The position numbers and the translations under genes were made by a program. Under the pieces are notes generated by a model. That model saw only the letters and a list, made by a program, of their open reading frames with translations. It was not told the DNA's origin and made no database searches. Source: Candidatus Merdicola faecigallinarum (GTDB lineage: Bacteria; Bacillota; Clostridia; TANB77; CAG-508). From it: a DNA stretch of 56,063 nucleotides. The stretch spans positions 1 to 56,063 of the forward strand of contig DVNH01000049.1 in assembly GCA_018714565.1 (NCBI GenBank), read 5' to 3'. Below, one piece after another: positions 1-10,697 of the stretch; position 1 is the first letter of the stretch, and the number at the start of each line of letters is the position of its first letter.

Positions 1-407
1 ATAAAAAATATATAATAAGAAAAAATTATAGATATAAATTTAAAAATATAATAAGTAAAATAATTATAGTAATGAAATTATATAAGTAAAACAAAAAAGT
101 GTCTTAAAATTGATTTTAATAAATCATAAGAATATTGATATAACTATAATACAAAGGATTATAATAATAATGAATATAATATAGATATAATAAGAAAATA
201 AAGATATATAAATGAATATTAGTATGTATGAAACAGCTAAAAGACTTGAATTAGTAGAAGTAGAGGTTTATGGCTGTTTTATATTATTCTCCTACACCTT
301 ATTGCGCAAAACTTTGATTTTGTGCAATTGGAGATGGGAGATTCCAAGAGGAGAAGCTCCTGTTTTTTCTCCTCCTCTCTATTTTCTAATGAAAAAAATA
401 TTTCAAT

Positions 408-1280
408 TTAGATTTTCTTCCATAGCATTTTATTGTCTTTAAATTCGTATACAATTTTGTTTTCTTCATATAAATATGATAAATAAGATTTTATTGTACT
501 CCCTATTAGAACGTATTGATTTGCATTCATAATTAATTGGTATCGATCAAATATATTTTTTAGAATCTCTTCAAAAGTTATTTCTCTTTTACAAATTTCA
601 AGAATTATATTTATAATTTCTTCTACTTTATTTTTGTTTAATTCTATTAAAGAGTGTATATTGTTTGTTGCTTTACAATGGGATGGAATATATAAATTTG
701 CTCCTACCCTCTCAAGTTTTTCTAATGTATTTAAAAATTCTCTTACATCTAATAAATAAAATATATGATATTTTTCTATTGTTTCTTGACTAATGATAGA
801 ATCTGCTAAAAAACAAATATTATCCGAAGTTTTTATTCCTATCATATCAAAGAAATGACCTTTTAATTCAATATATTCTAATCCTTCAGGAAGATTATTT
901 TCTATTTCATTTACTTTAGATCCCTTTGCTAATAAGAATTTATTTTGAATATCTTTAAAAGGAAATCCACCATATAAAAAAGACGGTTCTAAAATTGGAG
1001 ATTCTGTAAAACCTTTCTCTATTCCATGAGCAAAAATCTTACAATTTGTTCTATCTTGAATTAACTTATTTCCACCAATATGATCTGCATGAGAATGTGT
1101 TGTAATAATTCCTTTTACTTTCCAACCATTACTTTCTAGTATTTTTAATATTTTTTTACCAGCATCTTTATCATTTCCAGTATCTATTAAAAAAACATTT
1201 TCTTGATCTATTTTATAGATTCCAATATTAGTAGAATTTTTTATATAATAGGTTTGATCTCCTACTTGAATTAATTCCAT
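408..1280 (-). CDS. MBL-fold metallo-hydrolase
   Basis: 290-aa ORF with the beta-lactamase-fold metal motif THSHADHIGG and downstream PSHCKA. Confidence 0.85.
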   Translation of the reverse strand: MELIQVGDQTYYIKNSTNIGIYKIDQENVFLIDTGNDKDAGKKILKILESNGWKVKGIITTHSHADHIGGNKLIQDRTNCKIFAHGIEKGFTESPILEPSFLYGGFPFKDIQNKFLLAKGSKVNEIENNLPEGLEYIELKGHFFDMIGIKTSDNICFLADSIISQETIEKYHIFYLLDVREFLNTLEKLERVGANLYIPSHCKATNNIHSLIELNKNKVEEIINIILEICKREITFEEILKNIFDRYQLIMNANQYVLIGSTIKSYLSYLYEENKIVYEFKDNKMLWKKI

Positions 1281-1324
1281 ATTCTCTCCTATATTATTAA
1301 AATAAACTTATTTAAAATAAAAAA

Positions 1325-2083
1325 CTATTTTAGTGGAGCTAACAATACTCTTCCTGTTCCACGATATACGTTTACTAAACCTTCAGAACTGACAGCAGAT
1401 CCAATTAAAGAACGAGTTGATTTCTCCACAGTAAAATTTAAAGTATCTGACCAAGCAATAGCAAAGTTTCCATCTACTTTTAAAACATCATTATCTAACC
1501 AAATTTCTACCAACTCTTCTCTTGGAACAGGGCTTTCTAATGCAACGATTCCTTGTCCAGATAGTCTTAAATTGAATAATCCTTCATTTCCCAGTACTGC
1601 AGAAGATAAATTACTTCTCATAACGATATCTTGTTTTAATTGAGAATCGCAAGCAAGGAATAAGCCATCATCTAAAACAATCCCACCATTCCATTCAGAA
1701 ACATCTTCTAATAAAAGATGTTTGTATGTTGGTTCTAACATTAAAGTTCCATTTCCTCTATATTTTGGTTTTACTGCACCTTCTTTTGTTACAGAACCCT
1801 TAATTGCCTTTCCTAAGAAATCTCCAACTCCCTTTACATCTGCAACAGATTCTACATTTCCAACAGACCAATGCATTGCTCCAGCACTCACAGTACATTC
1901 TGTATTGTTTAATTCAATCATTACTTGTCTTTTTCTTACATTCATCCTACTAGCATAATATGCTGTTACACATGTTTCTGGCGTAACACTTAAATCTGCC
2001 ATATATTCAATTACACTAAAATTTCCTTTTTTTACAGCTACTCTTACATCATCATTATCTGTTAAATTGTTAATTTGATACAT
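1325..2083 (-). CDS. AIM24 family protein
   Basis: 252-aa beta-rich ORF; resembles the AIM24/TIGR00266-like family (AGAMHWSVGNVE..., GNGTLMLEPTYKHLLLEDV). Confidence 0.75.
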   Translation of the reverse strand: MYQINNLTDNDDVRVAVKKGNFSVIEYMADLSVTPETCVTAYYASRMNVRKRQVMIELNNTECTVSAGAMHWSVGNVESVADVKGVGDFLGKAIKGSVTKEGAVKPKYRGNGTLMLEPTYKHLLLEDVSEWNGGIVLDDGLFLACDSQLKQDIVMRSNLSSAVLGNEGLFNLRLSGQGIVALESPVPREELVEIWLDNDVLKVDGNFAIAWSDTLNFTVEKSTRSLIGSAVSSEGLVNVYRGTGRVLLAPLK

Positions 2084-2191
2084 CTTTTTTCCTCCTATCC
2101 TTATTTTATAATTGTACTATATTATAAGAAATTGTGTATGTCAATAATATAAATCCTTATATAAAAATTTATTGCTGAATAATAAGAAAAA

Positions 2192-2230
2192 AAGAAAAGA
2201 AGGAGTCTTTGTAAGCACTCCTTCTTTTCT
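2192..2230. terminator. Bidirectional hairpin terminator
   Basis: AAGAAAAGAAGGAGT-10nt-ACTCCTTCTTTTCTT, perfect 15-bp stem. Confidence 0.8.
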
Positions 2231-2262
2231 TAAGAAACTTTACCATAATTTCTTGATAAGGA

Positions 2263-2892
2263 TTAGAAATATTTGTTGATTAGCCATATTGACATTACTG
2301 AAACAATAGAAACCTTATATCGAGAAATCTCATACTGATTCTTAAAATCTAAAAACTCTCTGTTGCTAGCAATTCTGGAGGAAAAACTAAAAAAATTTGG
2401 TAAATATTTCGGTGGCTCATTTGTATCACTCATCTTTAAATAAGTAAAAAATGAATCCAATATACAAATTTCGTTATTAATTGCATATGCCCAAAGTCCT
2501 AAATACTTTTTTCCAAATTCAGCAATTTGTGCTTGAGTAACCTTACTCTCTCTTTCAAATACTGCATACATTGAAAGTAAAATTTGAAAATATCGTTCTT
2601 TATTAAAGATATCTTGAGAAAGTCTCGCACATTCCTCTAACTCTTTTTCATAATAAGCTAGAAATTTATCGACCTTTAAACTATAGACTTCCTCTTTTGC
2701 TGTTAATCGATATTCTTTTTGTTCTATAGGCACTTCCTCTCTCCAAATCTCTTTTACAGCTTCGACAAGATGGGTTATTTTTACCTCGTTTTGGCTTGCT
2801 CTTTTTACTAATTCCCGAATCAATACCTCCATTTCCTTATCTTTTAAAATGATATTATTTGTTGTTTTTGATTTATCCTGTCTTTTTTTCAT
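2263..2892 (-). CDS. Hypothetical protein (209 aa)
   Basis: Long ORF with plausible RBS; no family recognised. Confidence 0.6.
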   Translation of the reverse strand: MKKRQDKSKTTNNIILKDKEMEVLIRELVKRASQNEVKITHLVEAVKEIWREEVPIEQKEYRLTAKEEVYSLKVDKFLAYYEKELEECARLSQDIFNKERYFQILLSMYAVFERESKVTQAQIAEFGKKYLGLWAYAINNEICILDSFFTYLKMSDTNEPPKYLPNFFSFSSRIASNREFLDFKNQYEISRYKVSIVSVMSIWLINKYF

Positions 2893-3055
2893 ACTGAATC
2901 CTCCATATCATTTAAATAAAATACAACATATAATAGTATATTATACAATATTTTACATAAAAAGTAAAGATAGTGAATTTCTTGCATAATTTCTAATTAA
3001 AAAGGAAAGAAAGAAAGTCCATAAAGACAATCTTCCCTTCCTCTTTCAATTGTGG

Positions 3056-3301
3056 TTAACCAAACAGTTCGGTATACATCATAAGCTTTTGAATCTTATC
3101 TATCTGCATCATTCCTGTTCGGGCATCTCCGTAAAACAGAGGTTCTCTTCCTGGTGGTGCAGAAATCTCATTACAGATTTCAATTAATTGTATACACATA
3201 TTCCGTCCACATGGTTTTACCTTTCCGTCTTCTGTGAAGACCTTGTAGTAGTGATTACAAAATTCTTGTTTTGTCATACTCTTTTCCTCCATAACTGACA
3301 A
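3056..3301 (-). CDS. Small hypothetical protein (81 aa)
   Basis: ORF with aggaaaag-type RBS and its own downstream hairpin; codon usage looks less AT-biased than neighbours. Confidence 0.5.
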   Translation of the reverse strand: MSVMEEKSMTKQEFCNHYYKVFTEDGKVKPCGRNMCIQLIEICNEISAPPGREPLFYGDARTGMMQIDKIQKLMMYTELFG

Positions 3302-3326
3302 AAAGAAACTAATTAATAACTACACC

Positions 3327-3354
3327 TTTATGTTATCATAAATGATAACATAAA
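3327..3354. promoter_or_regulatory. 13-bp-arm perfect inverted repeat (possible operator)
   Basis: TTTATGTTATCAT-AA-ATGATAACATAAA upstream of the 81-aa ORF. Confidence 0.45.
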
Positions 3355-3403
3355 GAAATAAAAAATACTAAATTTACTTCTTTTTTATTACATAAACTTA
3401 TTT

Positions 3404-4735
3404 TTATTTGTAATTTTTTAGATAGTAATCCATTTTCTCGATAAATTCTTGGTTATTTTTTGTAGCTACCATTTGTGTAATTAACTGTTCAGTTACATCT
3501 GCTACCGGAATATTATTCATCGCCTTTCTTAAAGCGTATACTGTTTCTTGTTCTTTTTGGGTTAATAATAAATCTTCTCTTCTTGTTCCAGATTTATTAA
3601 TATCAATTGCAGGAAAGATTCTTTTTTCTGATAATTTACGATCTAAATGAACTTCCATATTTCCAGTTCCTTTAAATTCTTCGAAAATAACATCATCCAT
3701 TCTACTTCCTGTTTCGATAAGTGCAGAAGCTAAAATAGTTAGACTTCCACCATTTTCTATGTTTCTAGCTGCACCAAAAAATTTTTTTGGTTTATGAAGA
3801 GCACTTGGATCTAAACCTCCAGATAAAGTTCTACCAGAAGATGGAATTACTAAATTGTAAGCTCTTGCCAGTCTTGTAATACTGTCTAATAGGATAACAA
3901 CATCTTTTCCTTGTTCAACTAATCTCTTTGATCTTTCTAAAACCATTTCAGCAACTTTAACGTGGTGTTCTGGTAATTCATCAAAAGTAGAATAAATAAC
4001 ATCTCCTTGGATAGATCTTCGCATATCGGTTACTTCTTCTGGTCTTTCATCAATTAATAATACGATTAATTCTACCTCTGGATTATTCGTTGTAATACTA
4101 TTTGCAATCTTTTTGATTAATGTTGTTTTTCCTACTTTTGGAGGAGCAACAATCATACCTCTCTGCCCTTTTCCAATTGGGCTAATTAAATCGATAATTC
4201 TCATTGCATATTCATTTGGTTTTGTTTCTAAATGCATTCTTTCATTTGGATATACTGGAATTAAATCATCAAATTTTTTTCTTTTATATGCATTTTCTGG
4301 ATGTTCTCCATTTACTTCTCCAACAAAGATAAGAGAAGGGAACTTTTCACCTTCTTTTGCTTTTCTAGAAATTCCTTTAATTCGATCTCCAGTATCTAGC
4401 TTAAATCTTCTTATTTGTACAGGAGAAATATAAACATCATTTGGAGTTGATAAGTAATTTTCTCCTCTTAAAAAACCATATCCATCCGGCAAAACTTCCA
4501 AAATTCCTTCTGCCATTTTATCATCTTCATTTGTTAATTTGTAGTTCAAATTATCTTCGCTTATTAATTCTTCTTCCGTTGATTCTGGTTCTGGCTTGTC
4601 CTCTTCTTTTGATGGCAATATTCCATCATTTAGTAAAATAATTAATTCCTCCTTTTTATATTTAGAAAAATTTTTAATTCCTTTATTTTTTGCTAGCTCT
4701 CTTAATTCTGCTAAAGTAAATTGTTCTAAATCCAT
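3404..4735 (-). CDS. rho: Transcription termination factor Rho
   Basis: 443 aa; Rho N-terminal domain, [18 protein letters not shown] Walker [32 protein letters not shown]. Confidence 0.97.
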   Translation of the reverse strand: MDLEQFTLAELRELAKNKGIKNFSKYKKEELIILLNDGILPSKEEDKPEPESTEEELISEDNLNYKLTNEDDKMAEGILEVLPDGYGFLRGENYLSTPNDVYISPVQIRRFKLDTGDRIKGISRKAKEGEKFPSLIFVGEVNGEHPENAYKRKKFDDLIPVYPNERMHLETKPNEYAMRIIDLISPIGKGQRGMIVAPPKVGKTTLIKKIANSITTNNPEVELIVLLIDERPEEVTDMRRSIQGDVIYSTFDELPEHHVKVAEMVLERSKRLVEQGKDVVILLDSITRLARAYNLVIPSSGRTLSGGLDPSALHKPKKFFGAARNIENGGSLTILASALIETGSRMDDVIFEEFKGTGNMEVHLDRKLSEKRIFPAIDINKSGTRREDLLLTQKEQETVYALRKAMNNIPVADVTEQLITQMVATKNNQEFIEKMDYYLKNYK

Positions 4736-4860
4736 AAGTGATCCTCCTAATTTTTATATTTAATTTTTAATTATATTCATTTTTTTGGAAATTTTTTAGA
4801 ATCATAAAATTTTTGAATAAAATAATATAGAATAAATCCTTAAATAGGAAATTTAAGGAT

Positions 4861-5142
4861 TTATTTATTAACATCAACATAAACACGTTCATTTGGTAAA
4901 TACATATTTAATTTTTCTCTTGCAACTTCTTCAATATATTCTGGAGAATTTACATTTTCCTTTATTTTTGCAAGTTCTTCCCTCTCTTCTTGCTTTTCTT
5001 GAATTTGTTCTGTAATATATTCCTGCTCTCTTGCATAAGAATTTAAATCTTTTTGTTGACTAATTAGAATACTAATTATATATAAACTTATTCCTATTAT
5101 TAATATAAATTTAATTAAACTTTTTAATTTATTTTTTTTCAT
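4861..5142 (-). CDS. Septum formation initiator, FtsB/DivIC-like
   Basis: 93 aa; N-terminal TM helix, coiled coil, C-terminal YIEEVAREKLNMYLPNERVYV; adjacent to yabQ/yabP as in Bacilli/Clostridia. Confidence 0.85.
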   Translation of the reverse strand: MKKNKLKSLIKFILIIGISLYIISILISQQKDLNSYAREQEYITEQIQEKQEEREELAKIKENVNSPEYIEEVAREKLNMYLPNERVYVDVNK

Positions 5143-5236
5143 ATGTAATAATCTCTCCAGTATTTATAATCTAAAAATTTACTAACTATATAATAATTCT
5201 ACATAAAAATAAAAAATCCTTCTTTTCTTTTTTATT

Positions 5237-5725
5237 TTATATTTGTTTTTTTGCTTTTTTTGTTGTAAAAGAAGTTTTTTCTATTTTTTTTATCAATTTT
5301 GCAATACTCTTTTTTACATTGACAAAAATAAAATGGATTGGATTAAAAAACAATTTCTTTATTGGATAAAATATGATATGCGTTATTTTCATTATTACTT
5401 TTTTTATACTATTTAAAATTGTGACAAAAATTTCAATGACAAATTTACTTAAAGTAAGCATATATACAATAACTCCAATTAAAATTGCTATTAATATGTA
5501 GAATCGAATTTCTCCAGAATTAAATTTAAAAATGCTATATAAAATTAAAAGCCCCGTTAATATCCAAAAACAGATATCTTCAATATATGTTACAAAATCA
5601 GAAGTTTTAAAGCTTTTTCTCAAAATTCGGAAAAGGTCAAAGAGAAATCCAATCAAGAAACCATTAATAATAAAAATAAAAAATATATATGCTTGCTCTG
5701 CTGAATTTACTTCCAAAGAAATCAC
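5237..5725 (-). CDS. yabQ: Spore cortex biosynthesis protein YabQ
   Basis: Membrane protein with YabQ-like GFLFDLFRILRK; lies between yabP-like and divIC-like genes. Confidence 0.85.
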   Translation of the reverse strand: MISLEVNSAEQAYIFFIFIINGFLIGFLFDLFRILRKSFKTSDFVTYIEDICFWILTGLLILYSIFKFNSGEIRFYILIAILIGVIVYMLTLSKFVIEIFVTILNSIKKVIMKITHIIFYPIKKLFFNPIHFIFVNVKKSIAKLIKKIEKTSFTTKKAKKQI

Positions 5726-5731
5726 CTATCT

Positions 5732-6031
5732 TTACTTAAATATTTTACTTAAAAGTCCACTTGATTTTCTTTCATTTGATTCTTCACTATAATTTAAATT
5801 ACTGATCTCCCCTTCTACAATTACCTCTGATGTATCGATACTTAATTTATTAATTCTTAAATTTTCACCTTTTACAGTTAAAAGACCTAATTCTGTTTCT
5901 ACTATCACAATTTGATCATCAAAACTAAGTACATCCACTACTCCTGATATACTAAGTTTATTTCGATTTTCCAAAACCAAATTTTGAATAATATTTGTTG
6001 ATAAACTATTTTTTCTTTCTTCTACTGTCAT
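5732..6031 (-). CDS. yabP: Sporulation protein YabP
   Basis: MTVEERKNSLSTNIIQNLVLENRNKLSISGVVDVLSFDDQIVIVETELGLLTVKGENLRINKLSID; RBS aggagga upstream of 6031. Confidence 0.9.
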   Translation of the reverse strand: MTVEERKNSLSTNIIQNLVLENRNKLSISGVVDVLSFDDQIVIVETELGLLTVKGENLRINKLSIDTSEVIVEGEISNLNYSEESNERKSSGLLSKIFK

Positions 6032-6100
6032 GATACCTATCCTCCTTGCTTTTCCCCTAAAATATATATATTCTAACCTTGTACTTTTTAGAACTAAATA

Positions 6101-6140
6101 AAACAATCTTATTAGAAAAGTATTCTAATAAGATTGTTTT
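6101..6140 (-). terminator. Rho-independent terminator of aspartokinase gene
   Basis: AACAATCTTATTAGAA-loop-TTCTAATAAGATTGTT followed by T-run. Confidence 0.7.
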
Positions 6141-6192
6141 TTAGGGTAATATAAATCTTATTTTGATTTTTTATTTTTATTGTTATTAGATT

Positions 6193-7371
6193 TTATTCAA
6201 TTAATTTATTGTGTAATTGTTCTAAAATATCAATTGGCAATTTTTCTTTAAACATAATGGAAATTTTAGATTCATTTAATTCGATATCCAAAATCTCAAG
6301 ATGATTTAATTCAATAATCTTTATTGTATTTTCTAAAATTTCTTCGTGATTCATAATTCCATGACCAATAATAGAAATTTTAGTAATATGATGATAAGTG
6401 CAATCTAACATATTTAAACTACTATTTAATAAACTCTCAAATTTGTTAAGTAAAGCTGCTTTTATCGTAAATGTTAAATCTAAATGATAATTACTATGAT
6501 TTATTAAATTGCTTACAAAAATTTTGTTTTCTAATAATGTATGATAAATACGATAAAATAATGAAATAGAGTATTCTTTTTGTTTTGCATGAATATATAT
6601 AATATCGTCATTTTTTACGATACTTTTTACTTTTGTATCTTCTATTTTGTCATTTACAATTGTTCCTGGTTTATTATTAAAAGTTGATTTTGTAACAATT
6701 GGAATATTAAATTTTTGACCTATCTCTACACAACGATTGTGTAAAACTTTAGCTCCTTCATCTGCAATATCTAGCATTTCGTCATAGGATACAGTTTCTA
6801 ATTTTTTAGCAGATCCTATTTTATTTGGGTCTGTAGTATATACACCATCTACATCTGAGAAAATATAACAATTTTTAGCATTTAAAGCTGCCGCAATTGC
6901 AACTGCTGTTGTATCAGATCCTCCTCTCCCCAAAGTAGTAATATCAAAATTGCTATTTATTCCTTGGAATCCGGCAACAATTATAATTCTTCTTTTTTCC
7001 AACTCTTTTTGGATTCTGGTAGTATCAATATTCTCAATAATAGCATTTTGATTTGTACAATTCGTGTAAATCCCTGCTTGCCATCCAGTAAGAGAAATTG
7101 CAGGATAACCCAATTTGTTTAGTAAGATACTTAACTTCGAAATTGTAATTTGCTCTCCTGTGCTCAATAATACATCTAATTCCCTATCATCTGGAACCGG
7201 ATTTAGAGAATGTGCTTCTCCTAATAATCGATCTGTTGTTTTTCCCTGGGCGGAAACAACTACCACCACATTATTTGTTTCATATAAATGAATAATTTTG
7301 TCAGCTACTACATTTAATTTGATATTGTCTGCAACTGAACTTCCTCCAAATTTTAATACGACTGTGTCCAT
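6193..7371 (-). CDS. Aspartate kinase
   Basis: 392 aa; VVLKFGGSSVAD, TLGRGGSDTTAVAIAAAL, C-terminal ACT-like region. Confidence 0.93.
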   Translation of the reverse strand: MDTVVLKFGGSSVADNIKLNVVADKIIHLYETNNVVVVVSAQGKTTDRLLGEAHSLNPVPDDRELDVLLSTGEQITISKLSILLNKLGYPAISLTGWQAGIYTNCTNQNAIIENIDTTRIQKELEKRRIIIVAGFQGINSNFDITTLGRGGSDTTAVAIAAALNAKNCYIFSDVDGVYTTDPNKIGSAKKLETVSYDEMLDIADEGAKVLHNRCVEIGQKFNIPIVTKSTFNNKPGTIVNDKIEDTKVKSIVKNDDIIYIHAKQKEYSISLFYRIYHTLLENKIFVSNLINHSNYHLDLTFTIKAALLNKFESLLNSSLNMLDCTYHHITKISIIGHGIMNHEEILENTIKIIELNHLEILDIELNESKISIMFKEKLPIDILEQLHNKLIE

Positions 7372-7524
7372 TCCTTCGGCACCTTCTTTTTTTCTTGTAG
7401 AAATTGTATCTAATTATAAATACAATTATATTATTATATTATGCTTGGTCATAATATATGTGTATTATATTATATGTACATTAAAATTACCATACATTCG
7501 CCATTATTTTTATGCAAAAAAAAG

Positions 7525-7548
7525 CGATACAACATATCTGTTGTATCG
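7525..7548 (-). terminator. Hairpin terminator of the 31-aa Cys-rich ORF
   Basis: CGATACAACA-tatc-TGTTGTATCG followed (minus strand) by T-rich run. Confidence 0.7.
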
Positions 7549-7557
7549 TTTACTTTC

Positions 7558-7653
7558 TTATCTATAATTTGGACAATTATGTGTATCATAATATGGATCT
7601 CCATAATCTTTGCATTTATGTCTATTGTCACAATTATCGCAAGATTGTACCAT
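7558..7653 (-). CDS. 31-aa cysteine-rich microprotein
   Basis: MVQSCDNCDNRHKCKDYGDPYYDTHNCPNYR*; RBS ggaggtg 7-8 nt upstream; own terminator; too short for the ORF track. Confidence 0.6.
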   Translation of the reverse strand: MVQSCDNCDNRHKCKDYGDPYYDTHNCPNYR

Positions 7654-7782
7654 GTAAATACACCTCCTACATCTTAATATCTATATTATAGCATTTAAGT
7701 TTTTTTCTGTCAATTATCACTAAAAATATATTTTTACAATGTAATTGCTTGTACCTTTTGTGTATTTCTTCTATTAACTAAA

Positions 7783-8896
7783 TTAATTTTCTTTTTTTTG
7801 AAACCATTTTAAATAACTTTGTATAAAACCATTAAGATCTCCATTCATTACTTGATCTACATTTCCAACCTCATATCCTGTTCGATGATCTTTTACTAAA
7901 GTATATGGACAAAAAACATAAGAACGAATTTGGCTTCCCCATGCAATTTCTTTTTGAATCCCTTTTAAATCTTCTATCTTCTCTTTATTTTCTTTTTCTT
8001 TTAAATCTAGTAATTTTGATTTCAACATTTTTAAAGCTGTTTCTTTGTTCATTGTTTGAGAACGCTCTGACTGACAGGAAACTACAATATTGGTCGGTAG
8101 ATGTGTAATACGAACAGCAGAATCCGTTTTATTAATATGTTGTCCACCTGCTCCGGAAGCTCGGTATGTATCAATTCTTAAATCTTCTGAATTGATTTGT
8201 ATGTCTACATCTTCTGCTATTTCTGGTAATACTTCCATAGAAGCAAATGAAGTATGCCTTCTTCCTCCACTATCAAAAGGAGAAATTCTAACTAAACGAT
8301 GAACCCCCATTTCCCCTTTTAAATATCCATATGCATAAGGGCCTTCTACTAAGGCAGTTACACTTTTAATTCCTGCCTCTTCCCCTTCCAGATAATCTAA
8401 TTCTTTTACTTGATATCCGTTTTGATTTGCCCATCTTGTATACATTCGATATAGCATCTGAACCCAGTCTTGAGATTCTGTGCCACCTGCTCCTGGGTGT
8501 AATGTAATAATAGCATTTAACTTATCATGACTTCCAGATAATAATGTTTGGATTTCTAAATTTTCTATTTCTTTTTCTGCTAATTTTGTTTCTTCTAACA
8601 ATTCTTTGGATAAGTCTGAATCAAGCTCTGCTATTAATAATTCATTCATATCAAGTAATTCTTTTAATTTTTTTTGTAAATTTATATACGATTGAATTTT
8701 ATTTTTTAATGAAGTTATATTTTGTAAAATAATTCCAGATTTTTTACCATCATTCCAAAAACCTGACTTTAATGTTTGTTCTTCCAAACTGTTTAATTCA
8801 GTTTGCATAGCTGTTACATCAAAGTGAATCACCAATTTCTTTTAATTTTTGATTTAACTTATTTAATTGTTCTAAGTTTTCCTCTAGTTCTAACAA
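7783..8896 (-). CDS. prfB: Peptide chain release factor 2 with programmed +1 frameshift
   Basis: RF2 with GGQHINKTDSAVRITH and SGAGGQ. Upstream frame TTG start (RBS AGGAG) LLELEENLEQLNKLNQKLKEIGDSL followed by CTT TGA at codons 25-26, then +1 into DVTAMQ. Confidence 0.95.
8819..8824 (-). promoter_or_regulatory. RF2 programmed frameshift site CUU UGA
   Basis: ctttga in frame at codons 25-26 of prfB; G-rich TTGGTGA just upstream. Confidence 0.88.
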
Positions 8897-9123
8897 AATA
8901 TCACTCTCCTATTTACATTTTAATGTCACTAGTATAACATATGCTTTTATTTTTTTACAAGTGTAGAATTGAACTTAGAGTGAGTCATACTAGTAATATA
9001 ATTACTTTTACGATAAGTTTTGTAGTTTTGCTTTCATAATATAAAATTAAAAGATCAGATTTTTTAATCTGACCTTTGTAAATACATAAAAATTGGATTT
9101 ACAATCTTATCTGTTATTATTTT

Positions 9124-10371
9124 TTATAAATTTACAATATTTGACTTAATTTTGGTCCATATTCTATTGGTTTCTTGAAATTCTTTATAATGTTTTTGAA
9201 CATTTTCATCATATGTATTTAATATTTCTAATAAACTCTCGAAAGATTGGTCTTTAAAAATTTCATTCATTACTGGTATACTTACTTGCAAATTTTCTCT
9301 AATTTTATTGATTTCAAATTTATATTCTTTCTTATTTCTAATATATAGCAACAAAGGTTTATATTTTAGCCAACCAACAGAGGCTTTATAAAATCTTGAT
9401 GCTACATTTTCATCTTTTGGTTCTATTTTTCTTAATTTCTTAGGAAATTTTCCGGACATAATACTTGTAAATTTTAAAAATCCATCATGAAAATGATATA
9501 CAGGAGTTTTTATTACTTTACAATTATCCAACATCATTGAGAAAAACGTATCTTCTCCCCTGGCTCCTGGTGGATTATAAAATGCTGGTATATTTTCTAT
9601 TCGCTTTAAATTAAGACATAATGTTGATCCTGCTACCCATTTACTTCCTTTTTCTAGTCCTATTTCATATTTCCCTTCTCCTCTTGCTATATCAGGATCT
9701 GCATAAGTAACGCCATTGTTTTTTTGCATAATTCTTTTTATGTTGTCCCACTCCACTAATTCGTTACTAATTGCTTCTATATAGCTTTTAAATATCTTTT
9801 CTTCAATCTCTTCATTTAATTCCATATATGGTATTGGAGAAATGTATCCGCAATGATAACCAACTGAAACATCTGCAGCCTTTATGTTTTCTAAATGTTT
9901 GATGATATTATCTTGTGGAATCCACTGGATTTGTCCGTTTTCTTCCTTTACACACGCTACTGGATATTCATCATCATCCCAAAATAACAAATAATCCATT
10001 CTTCTTTTTAACGCGTAATACATTAAAGTATTTCGTCCTTTACTATGTCCATATCCTAATATAAATTCTGCCTCTTTTGTAGTAAATCCATATCTTCCTT
10101 TTAATATCTTTTTATCTTCTTCAATATTTTCTGGAGTTATATATTTTATATTAATATCTTTATAAACTTCAGGATGTATTATGTAAAATTCCTCTTTTCC
10201 CGTTTGTTGGTAATTGATATCATATAAAATAAATATTGTAACATTAACATTTTCGTTATATCTTTTTGCTTGTTCTACTATAGTTCTATAATATTTATTT
10301 ATAATTTGACATGCATTTGGTCTACCTGTTACAAAACCAATTCCTAATTCTATTTTTTTGGCATTTTTCAT
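9124..10371 (-). CDS. Glycosyltransferase-like protein (GT-A type)
   Basis: ~415 aa; DxD-like LLFWDDDEYPVA, GAGSTLC-like acceptor region; RBS ggagg before ATG at 10371. Confidence 0.55.
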   Translation of the reverse strand: MKNAKKIELGIGFVTGRPNACQIINKYYRTIVEQAKRYNENVNVTIFILYDINYQQTGKEEFYIIHPEVYKDINIKYITPENIEEDKKILKGRYGFTTKEAEFILGYGHSKGRNTLMYYALKRRMDYLLFWDDDEYPVACVKEENGQIQWIPQDNIIKHLENIKAADVSVGYHCGYISPIPYMELNEEIEEKIFKSYIEAISNELVEWDNIKRIMQKNNGVTYADPDIARGEGKYEIGLEKGSKWVAGSTLCLNLKRIENIPAFYNPPGARGEDTFFSMMLDNCKVIKTPVYHFHDGFLKFTSIMSGKFPKKLRKIEPKDENVASRFYKASVGWLKYKPLLLYIRNKKEYKFEINKIRENLQVSIPVMNEIFKDQSFESLLEILNTYDENVQKHYKEFQETNRIWTKIKSNIVNL

Positions 10372-10697
10372 ATTTCCTCCCATTAGATGTGTAAGTATAC
10401 ATTTCCAATTTTTTTATACCATACATAATTATATCATTATCTTTTTATAAAGTAAATTGTTTTTTCTCTTTCTAAACGAAAAAAATATTGTATTTTGCCT
10501 TTATTTATCGAATACAATATTTTTTTGTTTTAAAATCTTTATTTTTTATTCTTTTACATGTTTTTTCGCTTTATATATTATCATTTTGCTTTTAGAGTTC
10601 TCTGGAAATCCATAATTCTCTCCCGACAGACTCTATTAATAATTGTAATTTTGTGTTATAATTTATATTAAACTTATATAAGGAGGAAATTAAAGAT

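Noticed and set aside
1-210. Very AT-rich leading sequence as a replication origin or centromere-like repeat
   Set aside because: No DnaA-box-like or iteron pattern discernible; looks like simple AT-rich intergenic sequence at the window edge.
212-442. 76-aa plus-strand ORF at the window start
   Set aside because: No RBS, odd composition, overlaps hairpin-forming sequence and the 3' end of the MBL gene; likely non-coding.
7372-7660. Possible lysine riboswitch upstream of aspartokinase
   Set aside because: No lysine-riboswitch-like conserved core; the hairpin present is better explained as the terminator of the upstream Cys-rich ORF.
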